Of a DNA stretch of 54,629 nt, positions 33,837 through 41,746 are shown piece after piece. The notes beneath the pieces are model-generated. The model was not told the origin of the DNA, did no database searches, and saw only the letters and a program-made list of their open reading frames with translations. Source of the stretch: an uncultured Saprospiraceae bacterium (GTDB lineage Bacteria > Bacteroidota > Bacteroidia > Chitinophagales > Saprospiraceae). The position numbers were made by a program, and so were the translations under genes. The DNA is taken from positions 1 to 54,629 of the forward strand of contig CALFBG010000190.1 in NCBI GenBank assembly GCA_937951685.1, read 5' to 3'. Numbering within the stretch: position 1 is the stretch's first letter; every line of letters begins with the position of its first letter.

Positions 33837-35218
33837 AGTTTGGTATTATTTTTTTGAGCAACGAGGAAAAGGTAATCACCGTCTTCGTTGGCATACTTTT
33901 CTTGGATGACTTGAATGTTACCTTGCTCAATATCTTTTGAGAGTTGTGCTAAGCCTTCGGTAATTTCTTCCTGATTCGCCAAATCTGAAAAAGAAGAAAT
34001 TCCTTGTCGAATGGCGGGATCAAGGTAGCGAGCTGGTTCGTGTTTCCCATTGTACAAAAATAAATCTTGTAAAGTAGGTTTTATAAAGTATTTCTCCGTG
34101 GTCTGAATTTCGAATCCAGCGGTTTGCAAGGCTTGTGTTAAGACTGCGAAGCTAGGCATTTGGACTTTGGAGGCGTGTAGCATTTTTGGAAAATAAGCAT
34201 TCAGCCAATAGCCTTCCATTTGTTTGGGCGTTGCGGTGAAAATTACCAATTTTCCGGTAGGTTTTAGCACGCGATGTAACTCTTGCATACCACGTGTTAA
34301 GTCTGTCCAATGGTGAATCGTCAAACTACCAATGATTCCGTCTACGGATTGATCGGGTAATCCGGTTGCTTCTGCGGTGCCGATTCGCCAATCAATTGCC
34401 GCATTTTTCTGTTTGGCTTGATCCAACATTTTTTGCGAAGGATCAATACCGATGAATTGCCCCTTAGTCTTTTGAAACTCATTGGTATAATTTCCTGTTC
34501 CGCAGCCGATATCCAGATACAAACCATCTGTCTGTAGCTCAAGGAGGTGTAACATTCGCTGCGTCAAATAGGGATCTGCACGGCGAGTTTGGTTATAGTT
34601 GAGTCCTATTTTATCGTATTTTGCTTTCATACTTTTTGGGGAATCTGTGGCATCTTCTTCGTCCAAAAATTCTTTGGTAAAATGTTCTCTACGTTTTTCT
34701 TGTGCAAATTTACCTTTATTGTAAGCTTTGGATTGTCCTTTAGGAATGGATAAGCTTTGCCAATCATTACCTTTAATCATTCTTCCAAGGAATACAATTT
34801 GTCCGAGGTGATAGGCATAATGTGCCAATTGTCGATGGAAGGCTTCCGCAACGGTATGTCCCATGTTACGAATATAAATAACGGTATGAAAGTTATCAGC
34901 GTTGACACTTTCAATGGCGGCAAATAAGCAAGCCCAACCAGCTTCCCACTTTTCGAGTAAAGCTGCCCGAGTACGAATGTCCGCATCAAACTCTTCGTCG
35001 CGTTTTCGCCAAGTTTTTTCTCCGTCGCTGGTCAAAAAGTCCGTCCAACGAGACATCATATTACCCCAAAGGTGTTTGACCATAATACCAATGGAGTTGC
35101 TTGCTTCGTTGTATTGCCAAAAAAGTTGTTCGTCCGACAATTGTGCGAAGGTTTTATCGCCTAGCATTTTGTAATATTTGAACTGTTGCGTGATGCTTTC
35201 CAAAAAATTATCTTCCAT
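33833..35218 (-). CDS. DUF1572/DinB-like domain fused to a class I methyltransferase
   Basis: Residues 1 to about 175 form a complete DUF1572 (DinB-superfamily) protein with its histidines (VKHLWGNM and FHRQLAHYAYHLGQIVFLG) and the usual family ending WQSLSIPKGQSKAYN. From about residue 197 a second protein begins with a natural methyltransferase start (MKAKYDKIGLNYNQTRRADPYL) and motif I L-D236-I-G-C-G-T-G, followed by IGIDPSQKMLDQAK and the post-I motif SLTIHHW. The frame is continuous with no stop at the joint. The two halves normally occur as separate proteins. It overlaps the VOC gene by 4 bp. Either the fusion is real or a sequencing deletion joined two neighbouring genes. Confidence 0.85.
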   Translation of the reverse strand: MEDNFLESITQQFKYYKMLGDKTFAQLSDEQLFWQYNEASNSIGIMVKHLWGNMMSRWTDFLTSDGEKTWRKRDEEFDADIRTRAALLEKWEAGWACLFAAIESVNADNFHTVIYIRNMGHTVAEAFHRQLAHYAYHLGQIVFLGRMIKGNDWQSLSIPKGQSKAYNKGKFAQEKRREHFTKEFLDEEDATDSPKSMKAKYDKIGLNYNQTRRADPYLTQRMLHLLELQTDGLYLDIGCGTGNYTNEFQKTKGQFIGIDPSQKMLDQAKQKNAAIDWRIGTAEATGLPDQSVDGIIGSLTIHHWTDLTRGMQELHRVLKPTGKLVIFTATPKQMEGYWLNAYFPKMLHASKVQMPSFAVLTQALQTAGFEIQTTEKYFIKPTLQDLFLYNGKHEPARYLDPAIRQGISSFSDLANQEEITEGLAQLSKDIEQGNIQVIQEKYANEDGDYLFLVAQKNNTKL

Positions 35219-35223
35219 AATTT

Positions 35224-35407
35224 AAGTTGTTTTAGAGGAATTTAGCATTGATTGATCGCGGAAACGATCTAAGTTTTTGTGTCAGCGTATGTAGGTAGCG
35301 TATTTCGGTATTTGATGGATAAGTTGCTCTTTCAATTGGATAGGGCTGATGGGAAAGCCAAAGTGGTCGATTGTAGACCAAGTAGAGTCCAATCTTTAAA
35401 ACAACTT
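35224..35407. repeat. 184-bp intergenic unit bounded by AAGTTGTTTTA/TAAAACAACTT
   Basis: The ends AAGTTGTTTTA (35224-35234) and TAAAACAACTT (35397-35407) are exact inverted copies and carry the same words as the other palindromic elements here. The interior differs from the elements at 2-164 and 3551-3691 and holds a small hairpin GATCG-CGGAAA-CGATC. The left end is 6 bp before the ATG of the DUF1572-methyltransferase gene. Confidence 0.5.
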
Positions 35408-35422
35408 TATAGATAAAAGAAT

Positions 35423-35454
35423 AAAAAAAGCCTATCAAGTTTGATAGGCTTTTT
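35423..35454 (-). terminator. Rho-independent terminator of the cold-shock gene
   Basis: AAAAAGCCTATCAA and TTGATAGGCTTTTT form a perfect stem with a 2-nt loop, and both sides end in T tracts when read on their strand. It lies 33 bp beyond the stop codon of the minus-strand cold-shock gene and would also stop plus-strand transcripts. Confidence 0.85.
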
Positions 35455-35486
35455 CTCAATAACAAATGTAATTGAACAAACTAAAT

Positions 35487-35678
35487 TTAAATAACTTTTA
35501 CGTTAATTGCATTTAATCCTTTTTTACCTTCTGTTAGTTCATATTCTACGACGTCACCTTCCTTAATTTCGTCAATTAAGCCAGAAACGTGCACAAAATA
35601 ATCTTTTTGAGTTTCGTCATCGATGATGAATCCAAAACCTTTGGAGTCATTGAAGAATTTTACTTTTCCTTTTTTCAT
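35487..35678 (-). CDS. Cold-shock domain protein
   Basis: The 63-residue protein is a single cold-shock domain. RNP1 reads KGFGFI (residues about 14-19), RNP2 reads DYFVHVS (about 27-33), and it ends with VVEYELTEGKKGLNAINVKVI. It should bind single-stranded nucleic acid and act as an RNA chaperone. This paralogue lacks the usual DVFVH wording (YFVHV instead) and is slightly shorter than CspA. A -7-type box lies close upstream and a strong terminator downstream, so it is probably a monocistronic gene. Whether it is cold-induced cannot be judged. Confidence 0.93.
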   Translation of the reverse strand: MKKGKVKFFNDSKGFGFIIDDETQKDYFVHVSGLIDEIKEGDVVEYELTEGKKGLNAINVKVI

Positions 35679-36108
35679 TGTATAAAATAGTTTATTAATG
35701 CCCCAAATTTAAGTTAAAAAAATCTCAAATGATAGTATTTTTCATTTTAAATTTATTCAAATTTTAATATAAACGGCTTAATTGCCATTTTATACGAAAA
35801 ATTTGCAGTAGAATGGGCGGGTTAATGTTTTCGTCCATAAACCCAAACAGATATATTTGAATTTGGTTCAGTTCAAGGACTTGATTTTTAATAGATTAGC
35901 CATTTTTTTTTAAGTCTTTGTCTTGGTACAATCTTAACTAATAATTTGTCACAGAAAAAAAGGAAGCGATATTTATAATAGTACTTATAAGACAAATGGT
36001 AGCCGTAAACTCATATTAGAGCATTTACTTTTACATTATTTTATCCCAAATTGCGTAATTATAATGGCTTATTGCGAACCACTTATTCGGTAAAGTATTT
36101 TCGCTTAT
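35679..36108. other. 430-bp AT-rich intergenic region
   Basis: Apart from the cold-shock -7 box it contains a hairpin-like pair GGGTTAATG/CATAAACCC near 35819-35844. I see no gene and no RNA family I recognise. Confidence 0.45.
35704..35711 (-). promoter_or_regulatory. Candidate -7 box of the cold-shock gene
   Basis: TAAATTTG on the minus strand fits TAnnTTTG. The implied start near 35697 gives a leader of about 19 nt. A TTTG lies upstream but only 14 bp away, so the -33 part is not well placed. Confidence 0.35.
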
Positions 36109-36735
36109 TTACTGGTTTTTAGACAAGGCCAAAAGTATTCCTAAGCTAGATAAAACAAGGATTTTTCCCCATTTTGTAACTTTCCAAAACTTAGGATTAT
36201 TCAAGTAGGTACTCAGCTGCCCAGAAAGTTGAGCAATCAATACAAAAACAACTAAGGAAACAATCATAAATAGGAAACCTAGTATTAGCAGCTGCACCGT
36301 TGGCGAAAAACCTGAGGTGGATACGAAGACCGGAAGAAAGGCAATAAAAAATAAGGAAACTTTCGGGTTTAGCACATTCATCAAAAACCCTTTCCGAACC
36401 AATTTCCCAAAATTATAATCGTCCACTTGCTGATCTAGTTCCGTATACTGCGGCTGCTCTTTCCAACTTTGGTACGCTAAATAAAATAGGTACGCCGCAC
36501 CAAGATACTTCACCACTTCAAAAGCTAAACTTGAGCTTTGTAAGATTAAGGATAAACCCGTTGCCGCAGCCATAGTATGAATCAAAACGCCGGAAGATAA
36601 ACCGATAGAAAGTGCGATCCCATTTCTTTTACCTTTAGTAATGCTTTCGGTTAATACCATAATGTTGTCCGGACCGGGCATAAAGGCTAATAAAGTAGCT
36701 GCCCAAATGAAGGAGAAGACGAGTTGTAAATCCAT
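36109..36735 (-). CDS. LysE/RhtB-family exporter
   Basis: The 208-residue membrane protein has about six helices and the LysE-family signature near its start (FMPGPDNIMVLTESITKGKRNGIALSIGLSSGVLIHTMAAATGLS, about residues 18-62). The loop region QPQYTELDQQVDDYNFGKLVRKGFLMNVLNPKVSLFFIAFLP is also typical. Members export amino acids such as lysine, homoserine or threonine by proton antiport. Specificity cannot be decided. It has no operon partner; the neighbours on the same strand are more than 100 bp away. Confidence 0.9.
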   Translation of the reverse strand: MDLQLVFSFIWAATLLAFMPGPDNIMVLTESITKGKRNGIALSIGLSSGVLIHTMAAATGLSLILQSSSLAFEVVKYLGAAYLFYLAYQSWKEQPQYTELDQQVDDYNFGKLVRKGFLMNVLNPKVSLFFIAFLPVFVSTSGFSPTVQLLILGFLFMIVSLVVFVLIAQLSGQLSTYLNNPKFWKVTKWGKILVLSSLGILLALSKNQ

Positions 36736-36855
36736 GTTATGTGCTTATCGCTGCCTAAAACGCTATGGGGAATAAACGGTTTTTTGATTTTATATCTTTT
36801 TCCTTTTGGACAAACTACTATTGCTGAACTAGTTTATAAGAGTAAGCTTACTCGG

Positions 36856-37851
36856 CTACCGCAGCACTGAAAAGGATTGGCTTATTCGTTTCGATTTACC
36901 TACAATTACTAAGTTTTTTATGCCACTGGATAAGTTTGAAATATCAATTGTGCTCGCCGTTAAAGGTACTGCTAAAATTACTTTTCCAGAAATATCAGTA
37001 ATATAAATTTCACGTGGGGTAATCGTTGTAGGAAAAGAAAAACGGATCTGTTGCCGTGCAGGATTCGGGAAAATTTTAATTAGGTTTTCTGGCTGCGTGA
37101 TTTCCACCGTGGTACTCGTGGTAGGATATTGACTTTCGATAAAATTGAAGCACTCCATCATTTCATCGGGATAACTCGGGAAAGCAACGGTATGACCAAC
37201 GCCACTAATTTCATTCAACAGGGAGGTTCCACCGTTATTAGTAAGGTCATTGTGCAAACTATTCGACACATTTTTAAAGTCTTGGTTATCGGATAATCCA
37301 ATACAGATACAAGCTGGCGGAAAGTTGGTTATGTCAGCATAATCAGGTTGTGCTTCACTTTGCAGTCCCGCCGCAAACGGAATAACACCCCGTAAATTCG
37401 GAATTGCTCCCGCATCCGTATCCATCGACACGATCACCGCGTGCCGTCCGCCGTACGATAATCCCGTCAAATAGATAAAATCTGGATCAATATTGTAAAT
37501 GTTTTGCGTAGTATCTACGGTATATTTAAACAATTGCTTGGTTAGTCCTTCTTCGTTCCAAAAATGTCCTTCATTTTCCGGACAAACGATAATGGCATTA
37601 ATACTATCCGCCAAAAAGCTAAGTTGTGTTCTAAATTCTCCCGCATTGGAATGTGGTCCACCTCTAAATCCAACGACCAATTTATAGGATTGATTGCTAT
37701 CATAATCCGTTGGTACAAAATAATACAAGGTACGCGTAAAATTATAGTCCGCTTCGTTGAAACTAATCGTCTGCTGAAAACTGCCCGTCATTTGTGCGGT
37801 GCTGTACAATGAAAATAGAAACAATGCAAATAGCGTAAAAATACTTTTCAT
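36856..37851 (-). CDS. Secreted alpha/beta-hydrolase esterase with T9SS sorting domain
   Basis: The 331-residue protein has a signal peptide (ending YSTAQ), an alpha/beta-hydrolase domain of the PHB-depolymerase/feruloyl-esterase class (YYFVPTDYDSNQSYKLVVGFRG, nucleophile elbow G-L-S-Y-G-G near residue 135, histidine in GVGHTVAFP near 226), and a C-terminal T9SS domain beginning IFPNPARQQIRF. The catalytic acid is likely Asp in GLSDNQDF. It should be secreted and cleave an ester in a polymer or glycan side chain. The first 20 residues after the signal are unremarkable. The natural substrate is unknown. Confidence 0.83.
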   Translation of the reverse strand: MKSIFTLFALFLFSLYSTAQMTGSFQQTISFNEADYNFTRTLYYFVPTDYDSNQSYKLVVGFRGGPHSNAGEFRTQLSFLADSINAIIVCPENEGHFWNEEGLTKQLFKYTVDTTQNIYNIDPDFIYLTGLSYGGRHAVIVSMDTDAGAIPNLRGVIPFAAGLQSEAQPDYADITNFPPACICIGLSDNQDFKNVSNSLHNDLTNNGGTSLLNEISGVGHTVAFPSYPDEMMECFNFIESQYPTTSTTVEITQPENLIKIFPNPARQQIRFSFPTTITPREIYITDISGKVILAVPLTASTIDISNLSSGIKNLVIVGKSKRISQSFSVLR

Positions 37852-38102
37852 GATGTTGGTTTTAAATCGGTTTGAATGGAAGAAGTATCACTTTTCAATA
37901 GTACGCTTTCTTGCGGAGGGCACGAAATTAATATTTTCAATATGTTCTAGAAGTGACAATATTTCTATAAATGGCCACACTTTGATCTAAAATCTACCAT
38001 TTTAGTAGACTTTACTGCTCAGATTACGGCTATTTTCGGTTAAGTGCTCAATTAAGAAATTAGTCTTTTGCATTTATGAATTTATGTTCCTACCTTTACT
38101 AT

Positions 38103-38417
38103 ATGGAGCATCAGAACATTATGAACGAGGAGTTAGTTGAAAAGTTAGAGCGTATTGCCTTCATTTTAAAGACGGTAGCGCATCCCATGCGTTTAGCCAT
38201 CGTTCACCTATTAGAGCAACACCCCGTTTTGTCGGTCTCTCAGATTTGTAACATGCTGGGTAGTGAGCAATCATTGACTTCTCATCATCTACAGAACATG
38301 AAGCTGAAAGGAATCCTGCGGGTAAAGCGGGACGGACGTAGTATGCTTTATTCTTTGAAAGAAAAAGACGTTTCCCTCATCATTGAATGCTTAGAAAATT
38401 GTCAATGTAATATGTAA
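38103..38417 (+). CDS. ArsR-family transcriptional regulator
   Basis: The 104-residue protein is a winged-helix regulator of the ArsR class: ILKTVAHPMRLAIVHLLEQHP, recognition helix VSQICNMLGSEQSLTSHHLQNMKLKGIL, wing RVKRDGRSMLYSL. The C-terminus ends in NCQCNM, and the first helix contains no cysteine. A C-terminal CxC could bind a metal or react with a thiol-active ligand. I start at the ATG at 38103; ATGs at 38076 and 38121 are also possible. No obvious target gene is adjacent; the neighbour at 38466 converges on it. Confidence 0.85.
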   Translation: MEHQNIMNEELVEKLERIAFILKTVAHPMRLAIVHLLEQHPVLSVSQICNMLGSEQSLTSHHLQNMKLKGILRVKRDGRSMLYSLKEKDVSLIIECLENCQCNM

Positions 38418-38457
38418 GTGGTACTAAGACAAAATAAAATTGTCTGAACATTACCAC
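38418..38457. terminator. Nested hairpin between convergent genes
   Basis: GTGGTA/TACCAC (38418-38423, 38452-38457) encloses a perfect AGACAA/TTGTCT stem with a 7-nt loop. It starts right after the ArsR stop codon and ends 8 bp before the stop of the convergent gene. No long T tract is present, so it is only a possible bidirectional transcript end. Confidence 0.4.
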
Positions 38458-38465
38458 CTAATCTT

Positions 38466-38954
38466 CTATCTTATTTTCATCATTCTTTCTAAAATGTGAA
38501 ACACGGCTGGGCAGTATTGTGCATTTGTCGCGTGTAGTTTCAAGTTTTGCATAAATTCTTGCTGATCGGTATGCGGATATTGTCGGCAAGCCTTAGGTCG
38601 ATGTTCATAGATCATACAAGCATGATCCGCTTGCAGAAAGGGGCAAGGACTGGCATTCATCACAGTATCTCCATCTTCATCTTGTACCACATATTGCGCT
38701 TGAAATTCGGCAGTTTTCATGCCCAAATGCTTGGCCATCCGACTAATATCGGTACGAGTTAGTAGGGGAGGAATACTTGTACAACAATTGGCACAATCCA
38801 AACAATCAATTTCTTGAAAAACTTTTTGGTGTAATTGATCTGCCAGCTCGTCTATCTCTTTTCGTTTTTTTCGCTTAAGTTGTCGCACGAATTGTCGCTG
38901 CGGTTTCTTAACGGCATCCTTTTTGAGCTTCCAATGTTCAATTAAATCCTTCAT
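38466..38954 (-). CDS. YkgJ-family cysteine cluster protein
   Basis: The 162-residue protein has a basic N-terminal helix (QRQFVRQLKRKKRKEIDEL) and the CxxC-type cluster of the YkgJ/UPF0153 family: CLDCANCCTSIPPLL (about residues 47-61), then ASPCPFLQADHACMIYEHRPKACRQYPH. Such proteins bind zinc or an Fe-S cluster. Their function is unsettled; a role in metal or flagellar metabolism has been suggested for some. The cysteine set seems complete. It is monocistronic and converges with the ArsR gene. Confidence 0.88.
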   Translation of the reverse strand: MKDLIEHWKLKKDAVKKPQRQFVRQLKRKKRKEIDELADQLHQKVFQEIDCLDCANCCTSIPPLLTRTDISRMAKHLGMKTAEFQAQYVVQDEDGDTVMNASPCPFLQADHACMIYEHRPKACRQYPHTDQQEFMQNLKLHATNAQYCPAVFHILERMMKIR

Positions 38955-39241
38955 GTTGGCAAAGTACGGGATAAATGCTATATTTTTTTTAAAAAATAGA
39001 AATTAATTTATCTATCTGATAATGAGTGGTTTGTGTAGTTTTCGTGGGGGAGTTTTATTTTTATAAATGTTAAAAGAATATTAAAATGAGCCTTTGGCGA
39101 AGACTTTTGCCCTTTTGTGTGGTCTAATCAGCAAAACAATCACTAAAAATCATTTTAAATTTTTTAAAAAACCTGAATACAACTAAAATTATAATCAAAT
39201 TGATTGCGCTAATTTAAACGTATTCCTAAATTGAAATAATT

Positions 39242-39949
39242 ATGAAAAACTTAATGTTAATGTTGGCAATGTGTTTGACCTTTGTTACCACTTATGCCCA
39301 GAAATCTCCAGAGAAAAAAGCGACCAAAGCGATGGAACGTTTGACCACTGATTTAAATCTTTCGGTAGAACAGCAAGAAGCGGTTAAAGCAATTTATATG
39401 GAAAATTATGCGAAACGAAAAGCAGCAAAGGAAGCGGACGGGGAGAAAATGGATAAAGCAGATCGGAAAGCGATGAAAGCAGAACTTGATCAACAAATCG
39501 CAGCGGTATTGACGCCTGCACAAGCAGAAAAATTCGCTACGATGAAAACGGAACGAAAGCAGGGAAGAAAGGATAAGCGGAAGGATAAAAGAAAGGACAA
39601 AAGACAGGACAAGCGAGATAGTAAATTAGCTAAGAATTACACGGCCGAGCAAGCAGAACGCAAAGTCAATATGTCGGTTGATCGAATGACCCAAAATCTA
39701 GGCTTAGACGAAAAGCAGCAAGTAAGTGTAAAAGCGATTTACACTAATTATTACCAAGATTTGAATACGTTGAATGCTAATACAGCCAATGTTGATCAAG
39801 ACGTACTCAAAGAACAACGATTGGCTTTGACCAAAGAGATGAAAACGAATATTGATGCAGTTTTGACGCCAGAACAAATTGAAAAGCGGAAAGAAAATCG
39901 CAAATCAAACCGTAGATCAAGAGGCGATCAAAAGCAAAGAATCGAGTAA
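39242..39949 (+). CDS. Periplasmic protein with duplicated LTxxQ-type (Spy/CpxP-like) units
   Basis: The 235-residue protein has a signal peptide (ending TTYAQ) and two related helical units: residues about 28-105 (MERLTTDLNLSVEQQEAVKAIYMENY ... VLTPAQAEKF) and about 138-215 (VDRMTQNLGLDEKQQVSVKAIYTNYY ... VLTPEQIEKR). Each opens with an LxLsxxQ motif and closes with VLTPxQ. Between them is a highly charged linker made of KDKR repeats. This resembles Spy/CpxP-like or DUF4890 proteins, which bind metal or act as chaperones. The overall charge is strongly basic. A clear terminator follows at 40021. Confidence 0.75.
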   Translation: MKNLMLMLAMCLTFVTTYAQKSPEKKATKAMERLTTDLNLSVEQQEAVKAIYMENYAKRKAAKEADGEKMDKADRKAMKAELDQQIAAVLTPAQAEKFATMKTERKQGRKDKRKDKRKDKRQDKRDSKLAKNYTAEQAERKVNMSVDRMTQNLGLDEKQQVSVKAIYTNYYQDLNTLNANTANVDQDVLKEQRLALTKEMKTNIDAVLTPEQIEKRKENRKSNRRSRGDQKQRIE

Positions 39950-39977
39950 GCAAAGCATTGTATAGTTGCTGTAGTTT

Positions 39978-39998
39978 AAGTTGATTTCCAAACAACTT
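39978..39998. repeat. Short AAGTTG/CAACTT palindrome
   Basis: AAGTTG (39978-39983) and CAACTT (39993-39998) flank a 9-nt loop; the right side continues as TTTCCAAACAACTTC, a degenerate copy of the element end motif. It lies between the LTxxQ-type gene and its terminator. Confidence 0.45.
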
Positions 39999-40020
39999 CT
40001 TTTACAGTACTTTTACAGAA

Positions 40021-40058
40021 AAGCTTGTCAAGGGGAAATCTCTGGCAAGCTTTTTTTT
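40021..40058 (+). terminator. Rho-independent terminator of the LTxxQ-type gene
   Basis: AAGCTTGTCA (40021-40030) pairs with TGGCAAGCTT with one G-T pair and is followed by eight T residues. Confidence 0.85.
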
Positions 40059-40095
40059 GGAATATAACCAACATTTTTTGAAAAAAACAGCCTAT

Positions 40096-40111
40096 TGTGA
40101 TATGTATCACA
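40096..40111. promoter_or_regulatory. CRP/FNR-type operator upstream of the rhodanese gene
   Basis: TGTGA-TATGTA-TCACA is a perfect palindrome of the CRP/FNR/Dnr class (TGTGA-N6-TCACA). Its centre is about 43 bp upstream of the start predicted from the -7 box at 40133, which is where class II activators of this family bind. The regulator is not in the window. Confidence 0.6.
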
Positions 40112-40132
40112 GCACCACTTAGATTTATCTCT

Positions 40133-40140
40133 TATCTTTG
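40133..40140 (+). promoter_or_regulatory. -7 box of the rhodanese-hydroxylase unit
   Basis: TATCTTTG fits TAnnTTTG exactly. There is no TTG at the -33 position, as would be expected for a promoter that relies on an activator bound at the operator just upstream. Transcription would begin near 40147. Confidence 0.55.
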
Positions 40141-40238
40141 AGTAAAGCCATTTTGAATATTGGAAAATGAGAATTCGATATTGAAACTTAGCCCATTTTA
40201 TTAGCGCTTAGACCAAAGGGTACTGAAACTTTAAATTG

Positions 40239-40634
40239 ATGAAAGATCCATCCTGCAGAATTTCTCGCTGGCAGTTATTAAAAGCACAGCTAAACAATTT
40301 AACTCCACCACTGTTTGTAAAAGCAGTACAGCAAGGGGAGGCTAAGCATATTTTGATTGATGTCCGCACGGCAAAAGAGTTCGCCTTGGGACATTTGCCA
40401 ACGGCAGTTAATATTGACTATTTGGCAATTGATTTTTGGGAAAAGATAGAGTTACTTCCTCGCGACTTAGTTTGTTACATTTATTGCCAATCGGGGAGAA
40501 GAAGTACGCGGGCTTGTACCTTAATGCGGAATGGAGGATTTGCAAGTGACCAACTCTACAATTTAGATGGCGGTTTGCGCGACTGGGAAGCATCGCACCC
40601 TAAACTACTCAAAGAGGTGTTGGCTAGGGGTTAA
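40239..40634 (+). CDS. Rhodanese-like sulfurtransferase domain protein
   Basis: The 131-residue protein is a single rhodanese domain: ILIDVRTAKEFALGHLPTAVNIDY, then the active loop Y-C83-Q-S-G-R-R-S with the catalytic cysteine, and LYNLDGGLRDWEA near the end. The six-residue loop matches thiosulfate:cyanide sulfurtransferase rather than Cdc25-type proteins. An N-terminal extension (MKDPSCRISRWQLLKAQL) precedes the domain. I use the ATG at 40239; a TTG directly before it is also possible. It is the first gene after a CRP/FNR-type operator and is followed by the hydroxylase gene after 53 bp, so the two probably share a promoter. Confidence 0.88.
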   Translation: MKDPSCRISRWQLLKAQLNNLTPPLFVKAVQQGEAKHILIDVRTAKEFALGHLPTAVNIDYLAIDFWEKIELLPRDLVCYIYCQSGRRSTRACTLMRNGGFASDQLYNLDGGLRDWEASHPKLLKEVLARG

Positions 40635-40687
40635 AAAAATAGGCTAGTAGGATCAAATATTGATTTTTAAGAAAAAACTATAATCGT

Positions 40688-41746
40688 TTGATTTTGGAAA
40701 AATACTTAGAGATTTTCATTAATGGATACCGTGGTTACGCCAATTACCTTTGGCAAGATATTACTAACCCTTCTTGGAATAGCTACTTCTATTGGCTGTT
40801 GTTGGTTTCCCTATTTTTCTTTGTTTTGGAAGTTATTCTTCCTTGGCGGAAAAATCAAGGCGTGCTGAGAAAAGACTTTTGGTTGGATACTTTCTATATG
40901 TTTTTCAACTTCTTTTTGTTTTCACTACTTATCTATAATGCCGCTTCTGACGTTGTGGTCAATCTTTTCAATGATGGCATTTTAGCTATATCTGGGATAA
41001 ATTTGCAAGCGATCAATCCGATGCAATATTGGCCTTATTGGGCAGTTTTACTAACGGGTTTGGTTTTGCGAGATTTTGTTCAATGGTGGATTCATCGCTT
41101 GTTACATCGAGTGGATTTTTTGTGGGAATACCATAAAGTGCATCATTCAGTTGCCGAAATGGGATTTGCTGCACAACTCCGCTATCATTGGATGGAAAAT
41201 GTCGTTTATCGTAGTTTGGAATACATTCCTTTAGCACTTTTAGGAATTGGCTTGTACGATTTTTTTGTGATCCATATCTTTACGTTGGCTTGGGGACATT
41301 ACAACCACGCAAACCTTCGGGTCAGTGAAAAATGGCCTGGTGCTGTGATTGGTTTTTTGCTGGGGATCATTCTTGCGAATGGTTTATTGGAGGTCAACTT
41401 ATTGGGCGACTTGGGCTGGCTGGAAAAAACGGCAGTGGTCTTATCCGCGACGGCTTTCGGTGCCTTTGTATTGAGTCACGTTGTACGTATCCTTTTCAAT
41501 AGTCCGGAAATGCACATCTGGCATCATTCGTATCATTTGCCAGAAGAGCGGCGTAATGGCGTTAATTTTGGCTTGACCTTAGCCGTTTGGGATTATATCT
41601 TTGGAACGGCGTACATTCCTTATGATGGTCGGGATATTAAATTAGGGTTTCCAGGCGTAGAATCTTTTCCAACAGATTTTGCGGGACAAAACACACACGG
41701 TTTTTCGACCATCACGGAGCACATTTCTTCAGAGGAAAAGGGATAA
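40688..41746 (+). CDS. Sterol desaturase / fatty acid hydroxylase family membrane enzyme
   Basis: The 352-residue protein has several membrane helices and the histidine clusters of the FA-hydroxylase superfamily: HRLLHRVDFLWEYHKVHHS (HxxxH and HxxHH, about residues 138-156) and MHIWHHSYHLPEERRNGVNFGL (about 278-299), with GHYNHANL between them. These bind a di-iron centre that hydroxylates or desaturates lipids with O2. There is no ATG near the start; TTG at 40688 or 40694 must serve. It follows the rhodanese gene on the same strand and overlaps the convergent gntP gene by 18 bp. The lipid substrate is unknown. Confidence 0.87.
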   Translation: MILEKYLEIFINGYRGYANYLWQDITNPSWNSYFYWLLLVSLFFFVLEVILPWRKNQGVLRKDFWLDTFYMFFNFFLFSLLIYNAASDVVVNLFNDGILAISGINLQAINPMQYWPYWAVLLTGLVLRDFVQWWIHRLLHRVDFLWEYHKVHHSVAEMGFAAQLRYHWMENVVYRSLEYIPLALLGIGLYDFFVIHIFTLAWGHYNHANLRVSEKWPGAVIGFLLGIILANGLLEVNLLGDLGWLEKTAVVLSATAFGAFVLSHVVRILFNSPEMHIWHHSYHLPEERRNGVNFGLTLAVWDYIFGTAYIPYDGRDIKLGFPGVESFPTDFAGQNTHGFSTITEHISSEEKG

